Part shown: piece after piece, positions 43,899 through 53,067 of the stretch
Position numbering within the stretch: position 1 is the stretch's first letter
Layout: every line of letters starts with the position of its first letter
Assembly (NCBI GenBank): GCA_028095445.1
Contig: JAOHCJ010000001.1
Location: 1 to 64,000 of the forward strand
Direction of reading: 5' to 3'
Source of the DNA: Candidatus Pelagibacter sp.
Lineage (GTDB): Bacteria > Pseudomonadota > Alphaproteobacteria > Pelagibacterales > Pelagibacteraceae
Length of the DNA stretch: 64,000 nucleotides
Notes under the pieces: model-generated
The model's database searches: none
The model's input: only the letters and a program-made list of their open reading frames with translations
Told to the model about the DNA's origin: nothing
Position numbers and translations under genes: made by a program

Positions 43899-44906
43899 TT
43901 GAAACATTTTCTCTTAAATAAACTAATAAAAAAAATATTTACTAATCATAAACTATCTCGAAAACATGCAAAAATATGTACAGATGCTTTAATAAATGCT
44001 GAATTAGTAGGTGCCCCTTCTCATGGTTTATCAAGATTAAAGATGTACTGCGATCGTATTTCAAAAAAAGTAATTAATCCTAAGCCTAAAATTAAAATAA
44101 AAAAGATTTCAGAATCAGTCTCTCATATAGATGCAAATAACAGTATTGGATTTGTTGCAGCAGATTTAGGAATTAAAACTGCTATCAAAAATGCTCAAAA
44201 AACTGGTATAGGAATGGTAGCTGTCAAAAATAGTGGTCACTATGGTCTGTCTGGTTATTACGCAGAACAAGCGGTTAAAAAAAATTTAATTGCAATGATT
44301 TATACAAATGCTCCACCGGCTGTTGCACCTCATGGTGCTTTAAAAACTTTATTTGGTACAAATCCTGTTTGTTTTGGAACACCAACAGGTTCTAAAATTC
44401 CTTTTATTTTAGATACATCTATCTCAATGATTAACAGAGGTAAAATTAGAGTTGCAGCAAGAAATAATCAAAAAATTCCTGAAGGTGTTGCTTTAGATAA
44501 ATTTGGCAATCCAACAACAGATGCAAAAAAAGCATTAGAAGGTGTTCAGCTGCCAATAGCAGGATTTAGAGGATCCGGGCTTGCTTGGATGGTTGATATT
44601 TTAAGTGGTGTTATAACAGGTGGAAATCATGCTGGAAGGGTTAAGGATCCTTTCGATGATTTTTCGGGTCCACAGAATATTGGACATTTGTTCATAACTT
44701 TTAAAGCAAATTTATTTCAAAAAAATTACAATCAAAGAATTAAAGATAACATTAAAATAGTTAAGAAACTACCAAAGGTTAAAGGAGTTAAAGAAATAAT
44801 GTATCCAGGACAAAATAAATTTAATCGATATAAACAAAATCTAAAAAAAGAAATAAATATTCCAAAAGCTATTTTAAAAGACTTGGAATATTTGCAAGCT
44901 ATCTAA
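43899..44906 (+). CDS. comC: LDH2/malate-type dehydrogenase, probable (R)-sulfolactate dehydrogenase
   Basis: 335 residues from a TTG start; no in-frame ATG fits. LDH2-family marks are HGLSRLKMYCDRI, SGHYGLSGYYAEQA with the catalytic His, FGTNPVCFGTP and GFRGSGLAWMVDILSG. This NAD(P)-dependent family includes malate, ureidoglycolate and sulfolactate dehydrogenases (ComC/SlcC). Because it precedes pta and an HpsN-like gene, oxidation of (R)-sulfolactate to sulfopyruvate is the favoured role, but the family alone does not decide it. Confidence 0.7.
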   Translation: MKHFLLNKLIKKIFTNHKLSRKHAKICTDALINAELVGAPSHGLSRLKMYCDRISKKVINPKPKIKIKKISESVSHIDANNSIGFVAADLGIKTAIKNAQKTGIGMVAVKNSGHYGLSGYYAEQAVKKNLIAMIYTNAPPAVAPHGALKTLFGTNPVCFGTPTGSKIPFILDTSISMINRGKIRVAARNNQKIPEGVALDKFGNPTTDAKKALEGVQLPIAGFRGSGLAWMVDILSGVITGGNHAGRVKDPFDDFSGPQNIGHLFITFKANLFQKNYNQRIKDNIKIVKKLPKVKGVKEIMYPGQNKFNRYKQNLKKEINIPKAILKDLEYLQAI

Positions 44907-44948
44907 TTACGGTATATACTTTTTAAAAATTCAGATTAAATATACTTC

Positions 44949-45860
44949 ATGCTTTCAAATAAAGAAATTGTTTGTCCTAATAACTTGCTAGATCATGCAC
45001 ATAAAAAAAAAGGTGTTAAAGCTGCTATCGTCAATGCTGGCTTACCTTTACCAATGATTTCTGTTCAAGATGCTGTTAATGAAAATTTGATAACTCCCAT
45101 ATTTATTGGTGATAAAGATAAAATTATCAAATGTGCTGAAGATTTAAAATGGGACATCTCCTCTTATGAAATAATTAATGAGTCAATTGAAAATAACACA
45201 GCAGCTATTGCAGCAAAACTTGCAAGTGAAGACAAAATAAAGATTATAGTTAAAGGTCATATCCACACAGATATTTTGATGAAAGAAGTTTTAAAAAGAG
45301 AATATAATTTACTTGGTAAAACTAGATTAAGTCATATCTGGCATATGACTACTACAAAAGAAGATCGCCCACTTATAATTACTGATGGCGCATTAAATGT
45401 ATTACCCAATGTTAAAACAAAAATGCATATTTTAAAAAATGTTATTAATTTTTCAAATCGAATAGGAATTGATAGACCTAAGATTTCTATCCTTTCTGCT
45501 ACTGAGGAAATCTTAGATAGCGTACCAAGTTCTCTTGATGCAGATGAAATTACTAAACTGGCAATTAAAGATAATTTAAAAGCAGACATATTTGGTCCTT
45601 TAGCGTTTGATAATAGTATTTCAAAAAAATCTGCAGCTATTAAAGGTGTTAAAAATATTGTAGCTGGGGAAGCAGACGTTCTACTTGTACCTAGTGTTGA
45701 AACAGGTAACGCCCTAGTTAAAATGATGATTTATTTTATAGGTGCATGTGCCGCTGGAGTTGTTGTTGGAGGAAAGGTTCCAATAGTTATTACTAGTAGA
45801 TCTGATGAAGCAAAAGCAAGATTAGCTTCAATTGCAGCAGCCGTAGTTGCATTAGACTAA
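44949..45860 (+). CDS. pta: Phosphate acetyltransferase
   Basis: 303 residues, the short one-domain Pta type. VVKGHIHTDILMKEVLKRE and GALNVLPNVKTK match the PTA/PTB fold, as do the C-terminal KMMIYFIGACAAGVVVGGKVPIV and TSRSDEAKARLASIA. It exchanges acetyl phosphate and acetyl-CoA. No acetate kinase gene is adjacent; in sulfonate degraders this Pta takes the acetyl phosphate from Xsc. It lies 42 bp downstream of the LDH2-type gene and 62 bp before the HpsN-like gene. Confidence 0.85.
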   Translation: MLSNKEIVCPNNLLDHAHKKKGVKAAIVNAGLPLPMISVQDAVNENLITPIFIGDKDKIIKCAEDLKWDISSYEIINESIENNTAAIAAKLASEDKIKIIVKGHIHTDILMKEVLKREYNLLGKTRLSHIWHMTTTKEDRPLIITDGALNVLPNVKTKMHILKNVINFSNRIGIDRPKISILSATEEILDSVPSSLDADEITKLAIKDNLKADIFGPLAFDNSISKKSAAIKGVKNIVAGEADVLLVPSVETGNALVKMMIYFIGACAAGVVVGGKVPIVITSRSDEAKARLASIAAAVVALD

Positions 45861-45922
45861 TTCTTCATTGATATAATTTCATTTTTGCTTTAAATAAAGT
45901 TTCAAATTCAGAGAGGAAAATA

Positions 45923-47209
45923 ATGACTACAACATATTTAAAAAAATCACCCAAAACATCTTCAACAGATGATACAAAAACAACAGGAATTGTTCAGGGT
46001 TTACTGAAAGATATCGAAACTACTAAAGAACAAGGGTGTATAGATCTTACAAAAAAGTTTGATAAGTATGATGGAGACATTATCGTTTCAAAAGAAAGAA
46101 TTGAAGAAATTAAAAAAACTTTAGACCAAAAAACTAAGGATGATGTTCAGTTTTCTTATGAAAGAGTTAGAAAGTTTGCTGAGGCTCAATTAAAAAATTA
46201 TGGTCAAGACTTTGAAGTTGAATTATCAAAAGGTTTATTTGCTGGTCAAAAATTAATTCCTATAAATACTGCAGGCTGTTATGTTCCAGGTGGACGTTAT
46301 GCACACATTGCTTCTGCAGTAATGAGTGTTACTACTGCAAAAGTTGCAGGTGTTAAAAATGTTATAGCTTGTAGTCCTCCAAAAGAGGGAGTTGGTGCAC
46401 ATCCCACAATTATTTATACTGCTGACCTATGTGGTGCTGATGTAATATTAAATTTAGGTGGTGTACCAGCTATTGCAGCAATGACTAATGGATTGTTTAA
46501 CAATCCCCCAGCAGACATTATTGTTGGACCAGGAAATCAATTTGTAGCTGAGGCAAAAAGAATATTATTTGGAAAAGTTGGTATTGATTTATTCGCCGGG
46601 CCTACTGAAATTGGTATTATTGCAGACGCAAAAGCAGATCCTGAGATAGTTGCAGTCGATTTAGTTGGTCAAGCTGAACATGGATATAATTCACCTTGTT
46701 GGTTATATACGACAAGTAAAGAGCTTGCAGAAAAAGTAATGAAAAGAGTTCCTGAATTGATCGCTGAATTACCAGAGGTTCCGAGAACTAATGCTGATGC
46801 TGCTTGGAGAGAGTATGGTGAGGTAGTTCTTTGCGATACAGATGAAGAAATGGCAAAGATAAGTGATGAGTACGCTCCAGAACATTTAGAAGTTCATACT
46901 GAAAATTTAGAATGGTTTCATAAAAGACTAACAAATTATGGTTCTTTGTTTATTGGTGAAGAAACTACAGTTGCTTATGGTGATAAATGCTCGGGAACAA
47001 ACCACATTCTACCTACTAAAGGTGCGGGAAGATACACGGGAGGATTATTCGTTGGAAAGTTTGTTAAAACTCTAAGCTTCCAGAGAATGACAAAAGAATC
47101 TACTGAATTAGTAGGAGCAGCTGCTGCAAGAATTTCTAGATATGAGGGAATGGAAGCGCATGCAAGAACTGGTGATGTAAGGCTAAAAAAATACGGATAT
47201 TCTAATTAA
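45923..47209 (+). CDS. hpsN: Sulfopropanediol 3-dehydrogenase HpsN-like (HisD superfamily)
   Basis: 428 residues of the histidinol-dehydrogenase fold. IDLFAGPTEIGIIAD, the zinc ligands Gln and His of GQAEHGYNSPC, an Asp in VAYGDKCSGTNHILPT and a His in EAHARTGDV are all kept. Genuine HisD would sit with other his genes and has a distinct N terminus. The position after comC-like and pta supports HpsN, which oxidises (R)-2,3-dihydroxypropane-1-sulfonate to sulfolactate with NAD. AGAGAGGAAA precedes the ATG. Converges with msrB (4-bp overlap). Confidence 0.75.
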   Translation: MTTTYLKKSPKTSSTDDTKTTGIVQGLLKDIETTKEQGCIDLTKKFDKYDGDIIVSKERIEEIKKTLDQKTKDDVQFSYERVRKFAEAQLKNYGQDFEVELSKGLFAGQKLIPINTAGCYVPGGRYAHIASAVMSVTTAKVAGVKNVIACSPPKEGVGAHPTIIYTADLCGADVILNLGGVPAIAAMTNGLFNNPPADIIVGPGNQFVAEAKRILFGKVGIDLFAGPTEIGIIADAKADPEIVAVDLVGQAEHGYNSPCWLYTTSKELAEKVMKRVPELIAELPEVPRTNADAAWREYGEVVLCDTDEEMAKISDEYAPEHLEVHTENLEWFHKRLTNYGSLFIGEETTVAYGDKCSGTNHILPTKGAGRYTGGLFVGKFVKTLSFQRMTKESTELVGAAAARISRYEGMEAHARTGDVRLKKYGYSN

Positions 47210-47667
47210 TTATTATCTGGCTTAAAGATTAGACATAAACCATTATTACAAAATCTTTTTTTAGATAAACCATTAGCAAAAACATGCCCATGATGTACTC
47301 CACAATTAGCACAGTGATACTCTATTCTTTTCATACCCAATGAATAATCAATTTTTGTTTTAAAAGCACCTGGAAGGGACTCTGTAAATGAAGGCCATCC
47401 TGTTCCACTATCAAATTTTGCTTTTGATGAAAAAAGCTTAGCTCCACAATTGGCACAATGAAAAAAACCTTCTCTATTTTCATGGTTTAAAACACTTGTG
47501 TATGGACGTTCTGTAGCTTCATTAAACATTATATCTTTTTGTTCATCAGTTAAATTTTGATTAATTATTTTTTTTGTGGCTGAATATAATAATTTGTAAG
47601 GCAATAAAATTGCCGTCAGAAATGATAATCCAGTTAATTTTAGAAAATTTCTTTTTTTTTTAATCAC
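47206..47667 (-). CDS. msrB: Peptide methionine (R)-S-oxide reductase, exported
   Basis: 153 residues. The zinc-binding CxxC pairs (CANCGAKLFSSK and CANCGVHHGH), DSGTGWPSF and the catalytic Cys of KRFCNNG identify MsrB. An N-terminal KKKRNFLKLTGLSFLTAI is a Tat-like signal with Lys-Arg in place of the Arg pair, so the enzyme should be exported and repair oxidised methionine in the periplasm. Converges with the HpsN-like gene. Confidence 0.92.
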   Translation of the reverse strand: MIKKKRNFLKLTGLSFLTAILLPYKLLYSATKKIINQNLTDEQKDIMFNEATERPYTSVLNHENREGFFHCANCGAKLFSSKAKFDSGTGWPSFTESLPGAFKTKIDYSLGMKRIEYHCANCGVHHGHVFANGLSKKRFCNNGLCLIFKPDNN

Positions 47668-47681
47668 AAGAATTTAGAATA

Positions 47682-48296
47682 TTAAAAAAATTTAAATATT
47701 TCAATCATTACATAGAATGTGATTATGCTCATGAATATTATTATAAACAGATTTATTCGTCTCCAAATTGTCTCACTTTGTAAAAATTTAGATAAGAATT
47801 TTGAAAGATAGCCAATTATAAAAAAAAATAACAATGATGATATAGATGCTCCAATTCCAAAATAATATTTATTTATTGTTAAAAAGTTTTTTGAAAAATT
47901 ACCTAGAAAAAAAACTGTATCAGAATAAACATGTGGATTTAAATAAGTAAATGCTAGTGTTTTAGTTATTATACTTGATGCTGAAATATTTTTTACACGT
48001 TTGTTAAAAGAAATCTTACTCTTTTGTATAGATATCTTACAATAAATAAAGTGTGATAGAAAAATAAACAAAATTATGTTTAAAAATAATTCGATTGATG
48101 GATTAAAAAATTTTCCAAAATAATTAAATAAAAAAATCCCAAAAAATATTAATATAAAATCTGAAATCGAACAAATAAGACATACTAAGAAAACATATTT
48201 TTTTTTTAAACCCTGCTCTATTACAAATATGTTTTGTGCTCCAATAGCTAAAATTAAACTTAGACCTGTTAAAAAACCTAATAGTAAATAATCCAT
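47682..48296 (-). CDS. LysE/ArgO family amino acid exporter
   Basis: 204 residues with five to six hydrophobic segments. LTGLSLILAIGAQNIFVIEQGL near the N terminus and LTLAFTYLNPHVYSDTVFFLGNF (with the conserved NPH) are hallmarks of LysE/ArgO. It exports basic or other amino acids. It lies between msrB and the glycine betaine permease gene (9-bp gap), likely read from the proXVW transcript. Confidence 0.9.
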   Translation of the reverse strand: MDYLLLGFLTGLSLILAIGAQNIFVIEQGLKKKYVFLVCLICSISDFILIFFGIFLFNYFGKFFNPSIELFLNIILFIFLSHFIYCKISIQKSKISFNKRVKNISASSIITKTLAFTYLNPHVYSDTVFFLGNFSKNFLTINKYYFGIGASISSLLFFFIIGYLSKFLSKFLQSETIWRRINLFIIIFMSIITFYVMIEIFKFF

Positions 48297-48305
48297 AGAG
48301 TTTTA

Positions 48306-49811
48306 TTAAACTCTTTTTTTACCTTGAACAACTCTATCAAGTATTAACGCAACAAATAATATCGCAACACCTGCAAGTATTCCTTGACCAACATTTGCAT
48401 ATTGAAGAGCTTCGAGTACATCTTGTCCTAGACCTTTCGCACCAATCAAGGATGCAACAACTACCATTGCTAAACTTAACATAACTGTTTGGTTTACTCC
48501 TGCTAATATTGAGGGGGTTGCTAAAGGTAAATCGACTTTTCTAAGTAAGTACCATTTGGAAGCCCCATATGCTATTGCGGCTTCTCTAATTGTTTCTGGT
48601 ACTCCTCTTAATCCTAAAACTGTAAGTCTCACAACTGGTGTTCCACCAAATATCATTGTTATTATTACTGCAGCAACCTTTCCAGTTCCAAAAAATGCAA
48701 TAACTGGAATCATAAATACAAACGCTGGCATAGTTTGCATGAAATCCATTATTGGTCTTATCATTGAATAAAATCTCTGACGTCTTGCACAATAAATTCC
48801 TAATGGAATTCCAATTGCTATACTTAAAATTGCAGCTGTTCCTAATAAAGCAAGTGTAGTCATTGCTTTAACCCAAAACCCTAAAAAGCCCATGTAGCAT
48901 AAAAAACCTGTAGAATAAATTGCTGCTCTAGGGCCAGCAGATAATCCTGTTAGTGTTACTATTGCAGTGATAATTACTATCCATGGTGTTTTTACAAATA
49001 ACAATTCTAAAAAATCTAAAACAGATCTAATCCCGATAGTGATTGCCGTAAATAATGCGTCTCCTTTTAATACTGCATAATTAAATACAGTCTCAACCCA
49101 AGCTATAGATGTTAATCTAATGTCTGGATGAGTTGGAAATTCATTCATTATTACAATTAAGCCAGGAAAACTGTAGTGAACTACAGAAAAAAACATAATT
49201 ACTGAAGTGAAGATCGTGCTCAGAATATAATTCTTTGCTTTCATACCTGGACTTATTGATTTGTCCGATAGCCACTCAGAATACCTTTTTTCTAATTTGG
49301 AATTTGCAAGAACACCTTGTACAATCTTAACTGAAATTAACAAAATTATACCAAAAATTGTTATCCAAATTGCTGATGCTTCAATTCTATCAACTTCATT
49401 AATGTAGCCCTGCATGGCATCTTCTAGAGATTTTATATTTCTTTTATAAACATCAACTTTATCTGGGTTACTTGTTATTGCAGATTCTAGTTGTTTATTT
49501 CTAAAAGCAATAGTTGATTGAACTTGTTCAATTTTTTGAATGGCCTCTGCTGTAATATTTCCAAATAAACCTCTAATTATTTGAACAACTGAAAACGTTT
49601 CTATGATTAAAAAAGTTAAAGCCCAATTCCAAATATTTCTCATCCCAAACCAAATTGGACCAAAAATTGCTGCATACAAATTAAATGAAAAAGAAAACGT
49701 GGGTTTGCTTCCTATTTGCTGAAATTTTTCAATATAATACTCAGGATTTGATTTAACAAAATCTGTTATTAATTCTGATCTTGATGGGTTGTTAAGTTGT
49801 TTATTCTCCAT
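48306..49811 (-). CDS. proW: Glycine betaine/proline ABC transporter permease with N-terminal extension
   Basis: About 501 residues from the ATG at 49811 (MENKQLNN); a GAGGGTGGTG Shine-Dalgarno precedes it, while the ATG at 49823 has none. The last ~200 residues are the ProW core, with a TM run from IRPIMDFMQTMPAFVFMIP and an EAA loop (AAIAYGASKWYLLRKVDLPLA). The N-terminal part has SFSFNLYAAIFGPIWFGMRNIWNWALTF, a DUF2628-like block, two membrane segments and a coiled-coil-like helix (about 90-145). It overlaps proV slightly. Confidence 0.88.
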   Translation of the reverse strand: MENKQLNNPSRSELITDFVKSNPEYYIEKFQQIGSKPTFSFSFNLYAAIFGPIWFGMRNIWNWALTFLIIETFSVVQIIRGLFGNITAEAIQKIEQVQSTIAFRNKQLESAITSNPDKVDVYKRNIKSLEDAMQGYINEVDRIEASAIWITIFGIILLISVKIVQGVLANSKLEKRYSEWLSDKSISPGMKAKNYILSTIFTSVIMFFSVVHYSFPGLIVIMNEFPTHPDIRLTSIAWVETVFNYAVLKGDALFTAITIGIRSVLDFLELLFVKTPWIVIITAIVTLTGLSAGPRAAIYSTGFLCYMGFLGFWVKAMTTLALLGTAAILSIAIGIPLGIYCARRQRFYSMIRPIMDFMQTMPAFVFMIPVIAFFGTGKVAAVIITMIFGGTPVVRLTVLGLRGVPETIREAAIAYGASKWYLLRKVDLPLATPSILAGVNQTVMLSLAMVVVASLIGAKGLGQDVLEALQYANVGQGILAGVAILFVALILDRVVQGKKRV

Positions 49812-50862
49812 CACCACCCTCAACGACAGCTTTTAAAAGATCTGATTGTGAGATAACACCTATAATTTTATTTTGACTATCATTAACTATTATTGGTTCA
49901 TCTTTTGAAGCAGAAGTTTCAATAAGTTTGCTTAATAAATCATATTCATTTACAGCTTGTAAATCATTTGGTAATTTACCATTTTTATTTTCAAAACTTT
50001 TGATTGGTTGCATAATTGATTTTGCTTGAACAACTTTTAATCTTGAAATTCCTTTCACAAAATCAGCAACATAATTATCAGCAGGGCTAACTACGATTTC
50101 TTCAGGTGTACCTACTTGGATTACTTTACCGTCTCTCATAATTGCAATTCGATGACCTACTCTTACCGCTTCATCTAGATCATGAGTAATGAATACAGTA
50201 GTTTTTTTCATTTGCTTTGAAAGTTTGATAAATTCTGATTGTAATTGCCTTCTGATTAATGGATCCAATGCACTAAAGGGTTCGTCCATTAATAAAAAAT
50301 CTGGGTCTGCTGCTAAGGCTCTTGCAAGTCCAACTCTTTGTTGCATTCCACCTGATAATTCATGGGCAAATTTGTTACCCCAACCTTGTAATTCAACTAT
50401 ATCTAAAATTTTATTTGCAGCATCTAATCTATCATTTTTACTAACTCCTCTTATTTCAAGTGGCATCGCAATATTATCTAGAACTGATCTATGAGGCATT
50501 AGGGCAAAGTTTTGAAATACCATGCCTATTTTTTTATTTCTTAATTTTTGTAAACTTTCTCTATCAAACTTCATTACATCTTGATCATTAATCAAAATCT
50601 TTCCTGAAGTTGGTTCTAGCAATCTATTGATATGTCTTACTAAAGTAGACTTTCCACTTCCTGAAAGTCCCATTACACAAAAAATCTCACCCTCTTTTAC
50701 ATCGAATGAAACGTCTGAAACTCCTATTACCGAGTTATACTTTTCTAATGCTTCTGTTTTTGAAATTTTTTGATTTTGAATTGCATCTAACGCTTCTTTT
50801 GAAGTGTTACCAAATACCTTCCAAACGTTTTCAATTTTGATTGCTGATCCAGACGAATCCAT
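49801..50862 (-). CDS. proV: Glycine betaine/proline ABC transporter ATP-binding protein
   Basis: 353 residues: Walker A GLSGSGKST, signature LSGGMQQRVGLARAL, Walker B LLMDEPFSALD, H-loop ITHD, then C-terminal tandem CBS-like sequences (SDLLKAVVEG) that in OpuA sense ionic strength. The N terminus has the ProV-type extension (IENVWKVFGNTSKEALDAIQ). It works with ProW and ProX in uptake of glycine betaine, proline betaine or DMSP. Confidence 0.94.
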   Translation of the reverse strand: MDSSGSAIKIENVWKVFGNTSKEALDAIQNQKISKTEALEKYNSVIGVSDVSFDVKEGEIFCVMGLSGSGKSTLVRHINRLLEPTSGKILINDQDVMKFDRESLQKLRNKKIGMVFQNFALMPHRSVLDNIAMPLEIRGVSKNDRLDAANKILDIVELQGWGNKFAHELSGGMQQRVGLARALAADPDFLLMDEPFSALDPLIRRQLQSEFIKLSKQMKKTTVFITHDLDEAVRVGHRIAIMRDGKVIQVGTPEEIVVSPADNYVADFVKGISRLKVVQAKSIMQPIKSFENKNGKLPNDLQAVNEYDLLSKLIETSASKDEPIIVNDSQNKIIGVISQSDLLKAVVEGGDGE

Positions 50863-50933
50863 TTAACTCTCTTTTAATTTAGGAAAATATACCCAGCAAT
50901 ATTATATCGCTGGGTATAAATATTTAATTTGAC

Positions 50934-51896
50934 TTAAAGACCTAACCAACCATCAACAGTTGACTTGTTAGCTTTCATCCAAGCTCTTGCTACATCAGCT
51001 GGTTGTTTTTTCTCAACTGAAATTTGATAAGCCATTAATGAAACATCATCCGCTGTTAATTGAAAGTTCTTAAAAAACTCAACTATTGCTGGTGATTTCT
51101 TCTCTAAAGAAGTGCCCCAACCAATTTGAATTTGTTTAAGCGCATCTTTCGAAGCAACATAAGATTTTTTGTACCAGTCAGCATCTTCCTTTGGTTGAAC
51201 CATTTTGTATTTAGCTGGATCGAATTTTGGCTCTTCCAACATAACTACATCTGCCATTCCCCAAATTGCATGTGGCTTGTAACAATAAAATGCATAGCCT
51301 TCACCTTTTTTAATAGAGTCTAATACTCTTGCATTTTTTACAGCCTCTGCTGCTCTTATTGGTTCAATACCAGCATCATATAAACCATAGTCTCTTAACT
51401 TAACTTGGTTAACATTTGCTGATGCCCAACCATCTGCTCCAATCCAGAATTCACCTTTGCCATTGCCATCACTATCCATAGCTTTAACAACTTCAGGTCT
51501 TCCTAAATCTTCGATTGCAGTAATATTCATTTTTTTTGCAAACTGTTGTGAAACACAATAACCTTGGTTTCCTTCATATGGCTTGCTACTTAATTTTAAA
51601 GTTCCTTTTGGAACTAAATCATTAGTATAAGCTTGTTGGTTTGGTAACCATATATCAGGGTGAACTTCTATTTCACCTTTGCTTCTGTCAATTGCACCAT
51701 AGATTGCAGTGTTATTTCCTGGAACAAGCTCTGCTTCTCCACCCATTTTATCAGTAACAACTGCTGCTAATAAATTTGCAATAGCTGTTGCACCTGTCCA
51801 ACCTGGATCTCCAATTTTTACTTTTTCTGCAAATGATGAAAAAGTTACAAATAAAGAAACTAATCCAGCTACAAGTGTAGTTTTAATTATTCTCAT
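50934..51896 (-). CDS. proX: Glycine betaine/DMSP-type ABC transporter substrate-binding protein
   Basis: 320 residues with a signal peptide (cleavage near 23, SSFA-EKV). The OpuAC fold is indicated by VKIGDPGWTGATAIANLLAAV, GADGWASANV and the Trp-rich C-terminal half (KPHAIWGMADV, DADWYKKSY), where aromatic residues cage quaternary ammonium groups. It serves osmolyte uptake in the periplasm. First gene of proXVW, with a 72-bp gap to proV. Confidence 0.92.
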   Translation of the reverse strand: MRIIKTTLVAGLVSLFVTFSSFAEKVKIGDPGWTGATAIANLLAAVVTDKMGGEAELVPGNNTAIYGAIDRSKGEIEVHPDIWLPNQQAYTNDLVPKGTLKLSSKPYEGNQGYCVSQQFAKKMNITAIEDLGRPEVVKAMDSDGNGKGEFWIGADGWASANVNQVKLRDYGLYDAGIEPIRAAEAVKNARVLDSIKKGEGYAFYCYKPHAIWGMADVVMLEEPKFDPAKYKMVQPKEDADWYKKSYVASKDALKQIQIGWGTSLEKKSPAIVEFFKNFQLTADDVSLMAYQISVEKKQPADVARAWMKANKSTVDGWLGL

Positions 51897-52002
51897 TATA
51901 TCCCTCTCTATTAATTTAAAAACTAAGCTTAGCTTAAAACTTTTAATAGAGTCAAAGATTAAAATAACATTATTATCACTTAATATCCCTTATTATTAGT
52001 GA

Positions 52003-52413
52003 CTAATCAGCATTTGCTGTTAATGTTTTAATTTCTAAAATATTTTCGTTTGGATCTTTTACAAAAAAAGTTTCCTGTTCATACTTAGTGCCCTTAAATC
52101 TTAAATAAGGCTCATCATAGTATTTAGCACCTTTTTCTTTAAGTCTACTTTTAAGAGCATCAAAATCTTTTCTAGATAAATGAACACCAAAGTGTGGAAC
52201 AGAAACATTTCCCATATCAACATCATGTCTTTCACTATCCATTTTATGCTCACTTGCATGAAGAGTTAATTCATTCCCCCAAAAATCGACATCTGCCCAT
52301 TCTTGTGCTGAATTATCTAATCTACAGCCTAATGTTTCACTATAAAATTTTTTTGCTACTTCAAGATCTCCACATGGTACTGCCAAATGAAAGCAATTCG
52401 TATTTTTGTACAT
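52003..52413 (-). CDS. VOC family (glyoxalase/bleomycin resistance-like) protein
   Basis: 136 residues with the paired beta-alpha-beta-beta-beta units of the vicinal oxygen chelate fold: NCFHLAVPCGDLEVAKKFYSETLG at the N terminus and ETFFVKDPNENILEIKTL at the end, with metal-ligand His and Glu positions kept. The substrate is not evident. It could belong with cysE-cysK by divergent control, or simply be a stand-alone gene upstream of proX. Confidence 0.85.
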   Translation of the reverse strand: MYKNTNCFHLAVPCGDLEVAKKFYSETLGCRLDNSAQEWADVDFWGNELTLHASEHKMDSERHDVDMGNVSVPHFGVHLSRKDFDALKSRLKEKGAKYYDEPYLRFKGTKYEQETFFVKDPNENILEIKTLTANAD

Positions 52414-52443
52414 AAGTTCTCCTCTTTAAATTCGTTATATAAT

Positions 52444-52455
52444 GACTATATAGTC
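52444..52455. promoter_or_regulatory. GACTATATAGTC palindrome in the cysE divergent promoter
   Basis: A perfect 12-base palindrome lies between the VOC gene and cysE, 34 bp before the cysE ATG, just upstream of a TATAAA box. It could be an Rrf2/IscR- or Fur-like operator controlling sulfur assimilation. No regulator gene is adjacent. Confidence 0.45.
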
Positions 52456-52488
52456 CAATATAAAATGATAATCAATAAGTGCTAATGT

Positions 52489-53067
52489 ATGAACGAGTTT
52501 TTACAATCTATAATTGATAGAGATCCTGCAGCAAAATCTAAGCTAAGTTTAATTTTAACTTATCCTGGTGTTAAAGCTGTTTTTTTTCATAAAATTGCGA
52601 ATTTTTTTTACTTAGCTAAGTTTGATCTTGTTGCAAGATTTATATCTCAATTATCAAGATTTCTAACAGGTATTGAAATTCATCCAGGAGCAAAAATTGG
52701 AAAAAACTTATTCATTGATCATGGAATGGGTGTTGTGATTGGAGAAACTTCTGAAATTGGAAACAATGTAACTATTTACCATATGGTGACATTAGGCGGT
52801 ATATCACCGAGTATTAATTCAAATGAACAGAGATTGGTTAAAAGACATCCAACGTTACATGATTGTGTTATTATTGGTTCTGGTGCTCAAATTCTTGGAC
52901 CAGTAATTATTGGTACTAATTCAAAAATTGGAGCTAACGCAGTAGTTACTAAAGATGTTCCTGAAAATGCAGTGATGGTGGGTATACCTGCTAAAAATGT
53001 GGGAACAGCGACTGATAAATTTAAACCTTATGCTGTTGAAGAGTCTAAAGAAGATAATCAAGATTAA
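52489..53067 (+). CDS. cysE: Serine O-acetyltransferase
   Basis: 192 residues, the short CysE type. The hexapeptide repeat core runs from about 55, [32 protein letters not shown], with the catalytic His-Asp pair, then VTLGG and [14 protein letters not shown]. It activates serine as O-acetylserine. Coupled to cysK by TAATG. The C-terminal tail (EESKEDNQD) is where CysE binds and inhibits CysK, but lacks the canonical final Ile. Confidence 0.93.
   Translation: MNEFLQSIIDRDPAAKSKLSLILTYPGVKAVFFHKIANFFYLAKFDLVARFISQLSRFLTGIEIHPGAKIGKNLFIDHGMGVVIGETSEIGNNVTIYHMVTLGGISPSINSNEQRLVKRHPTLHDCVIIGSGAQILGPVIIGTNSKIGANAVVTKDVPENAVMVGIPAKNVGTATDKFKPYAVEESKEDNQD

Noticed and set aside
45923..47209. Annotation as biosynthetic histidinol dehydrogenase
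   Set aside because: The fold and zinc ligands fit, but it sits with sulfonate genes and no his genes are nearby, so HpsN-like is preferred; HisD cannot be fully excluded without phylogeny.
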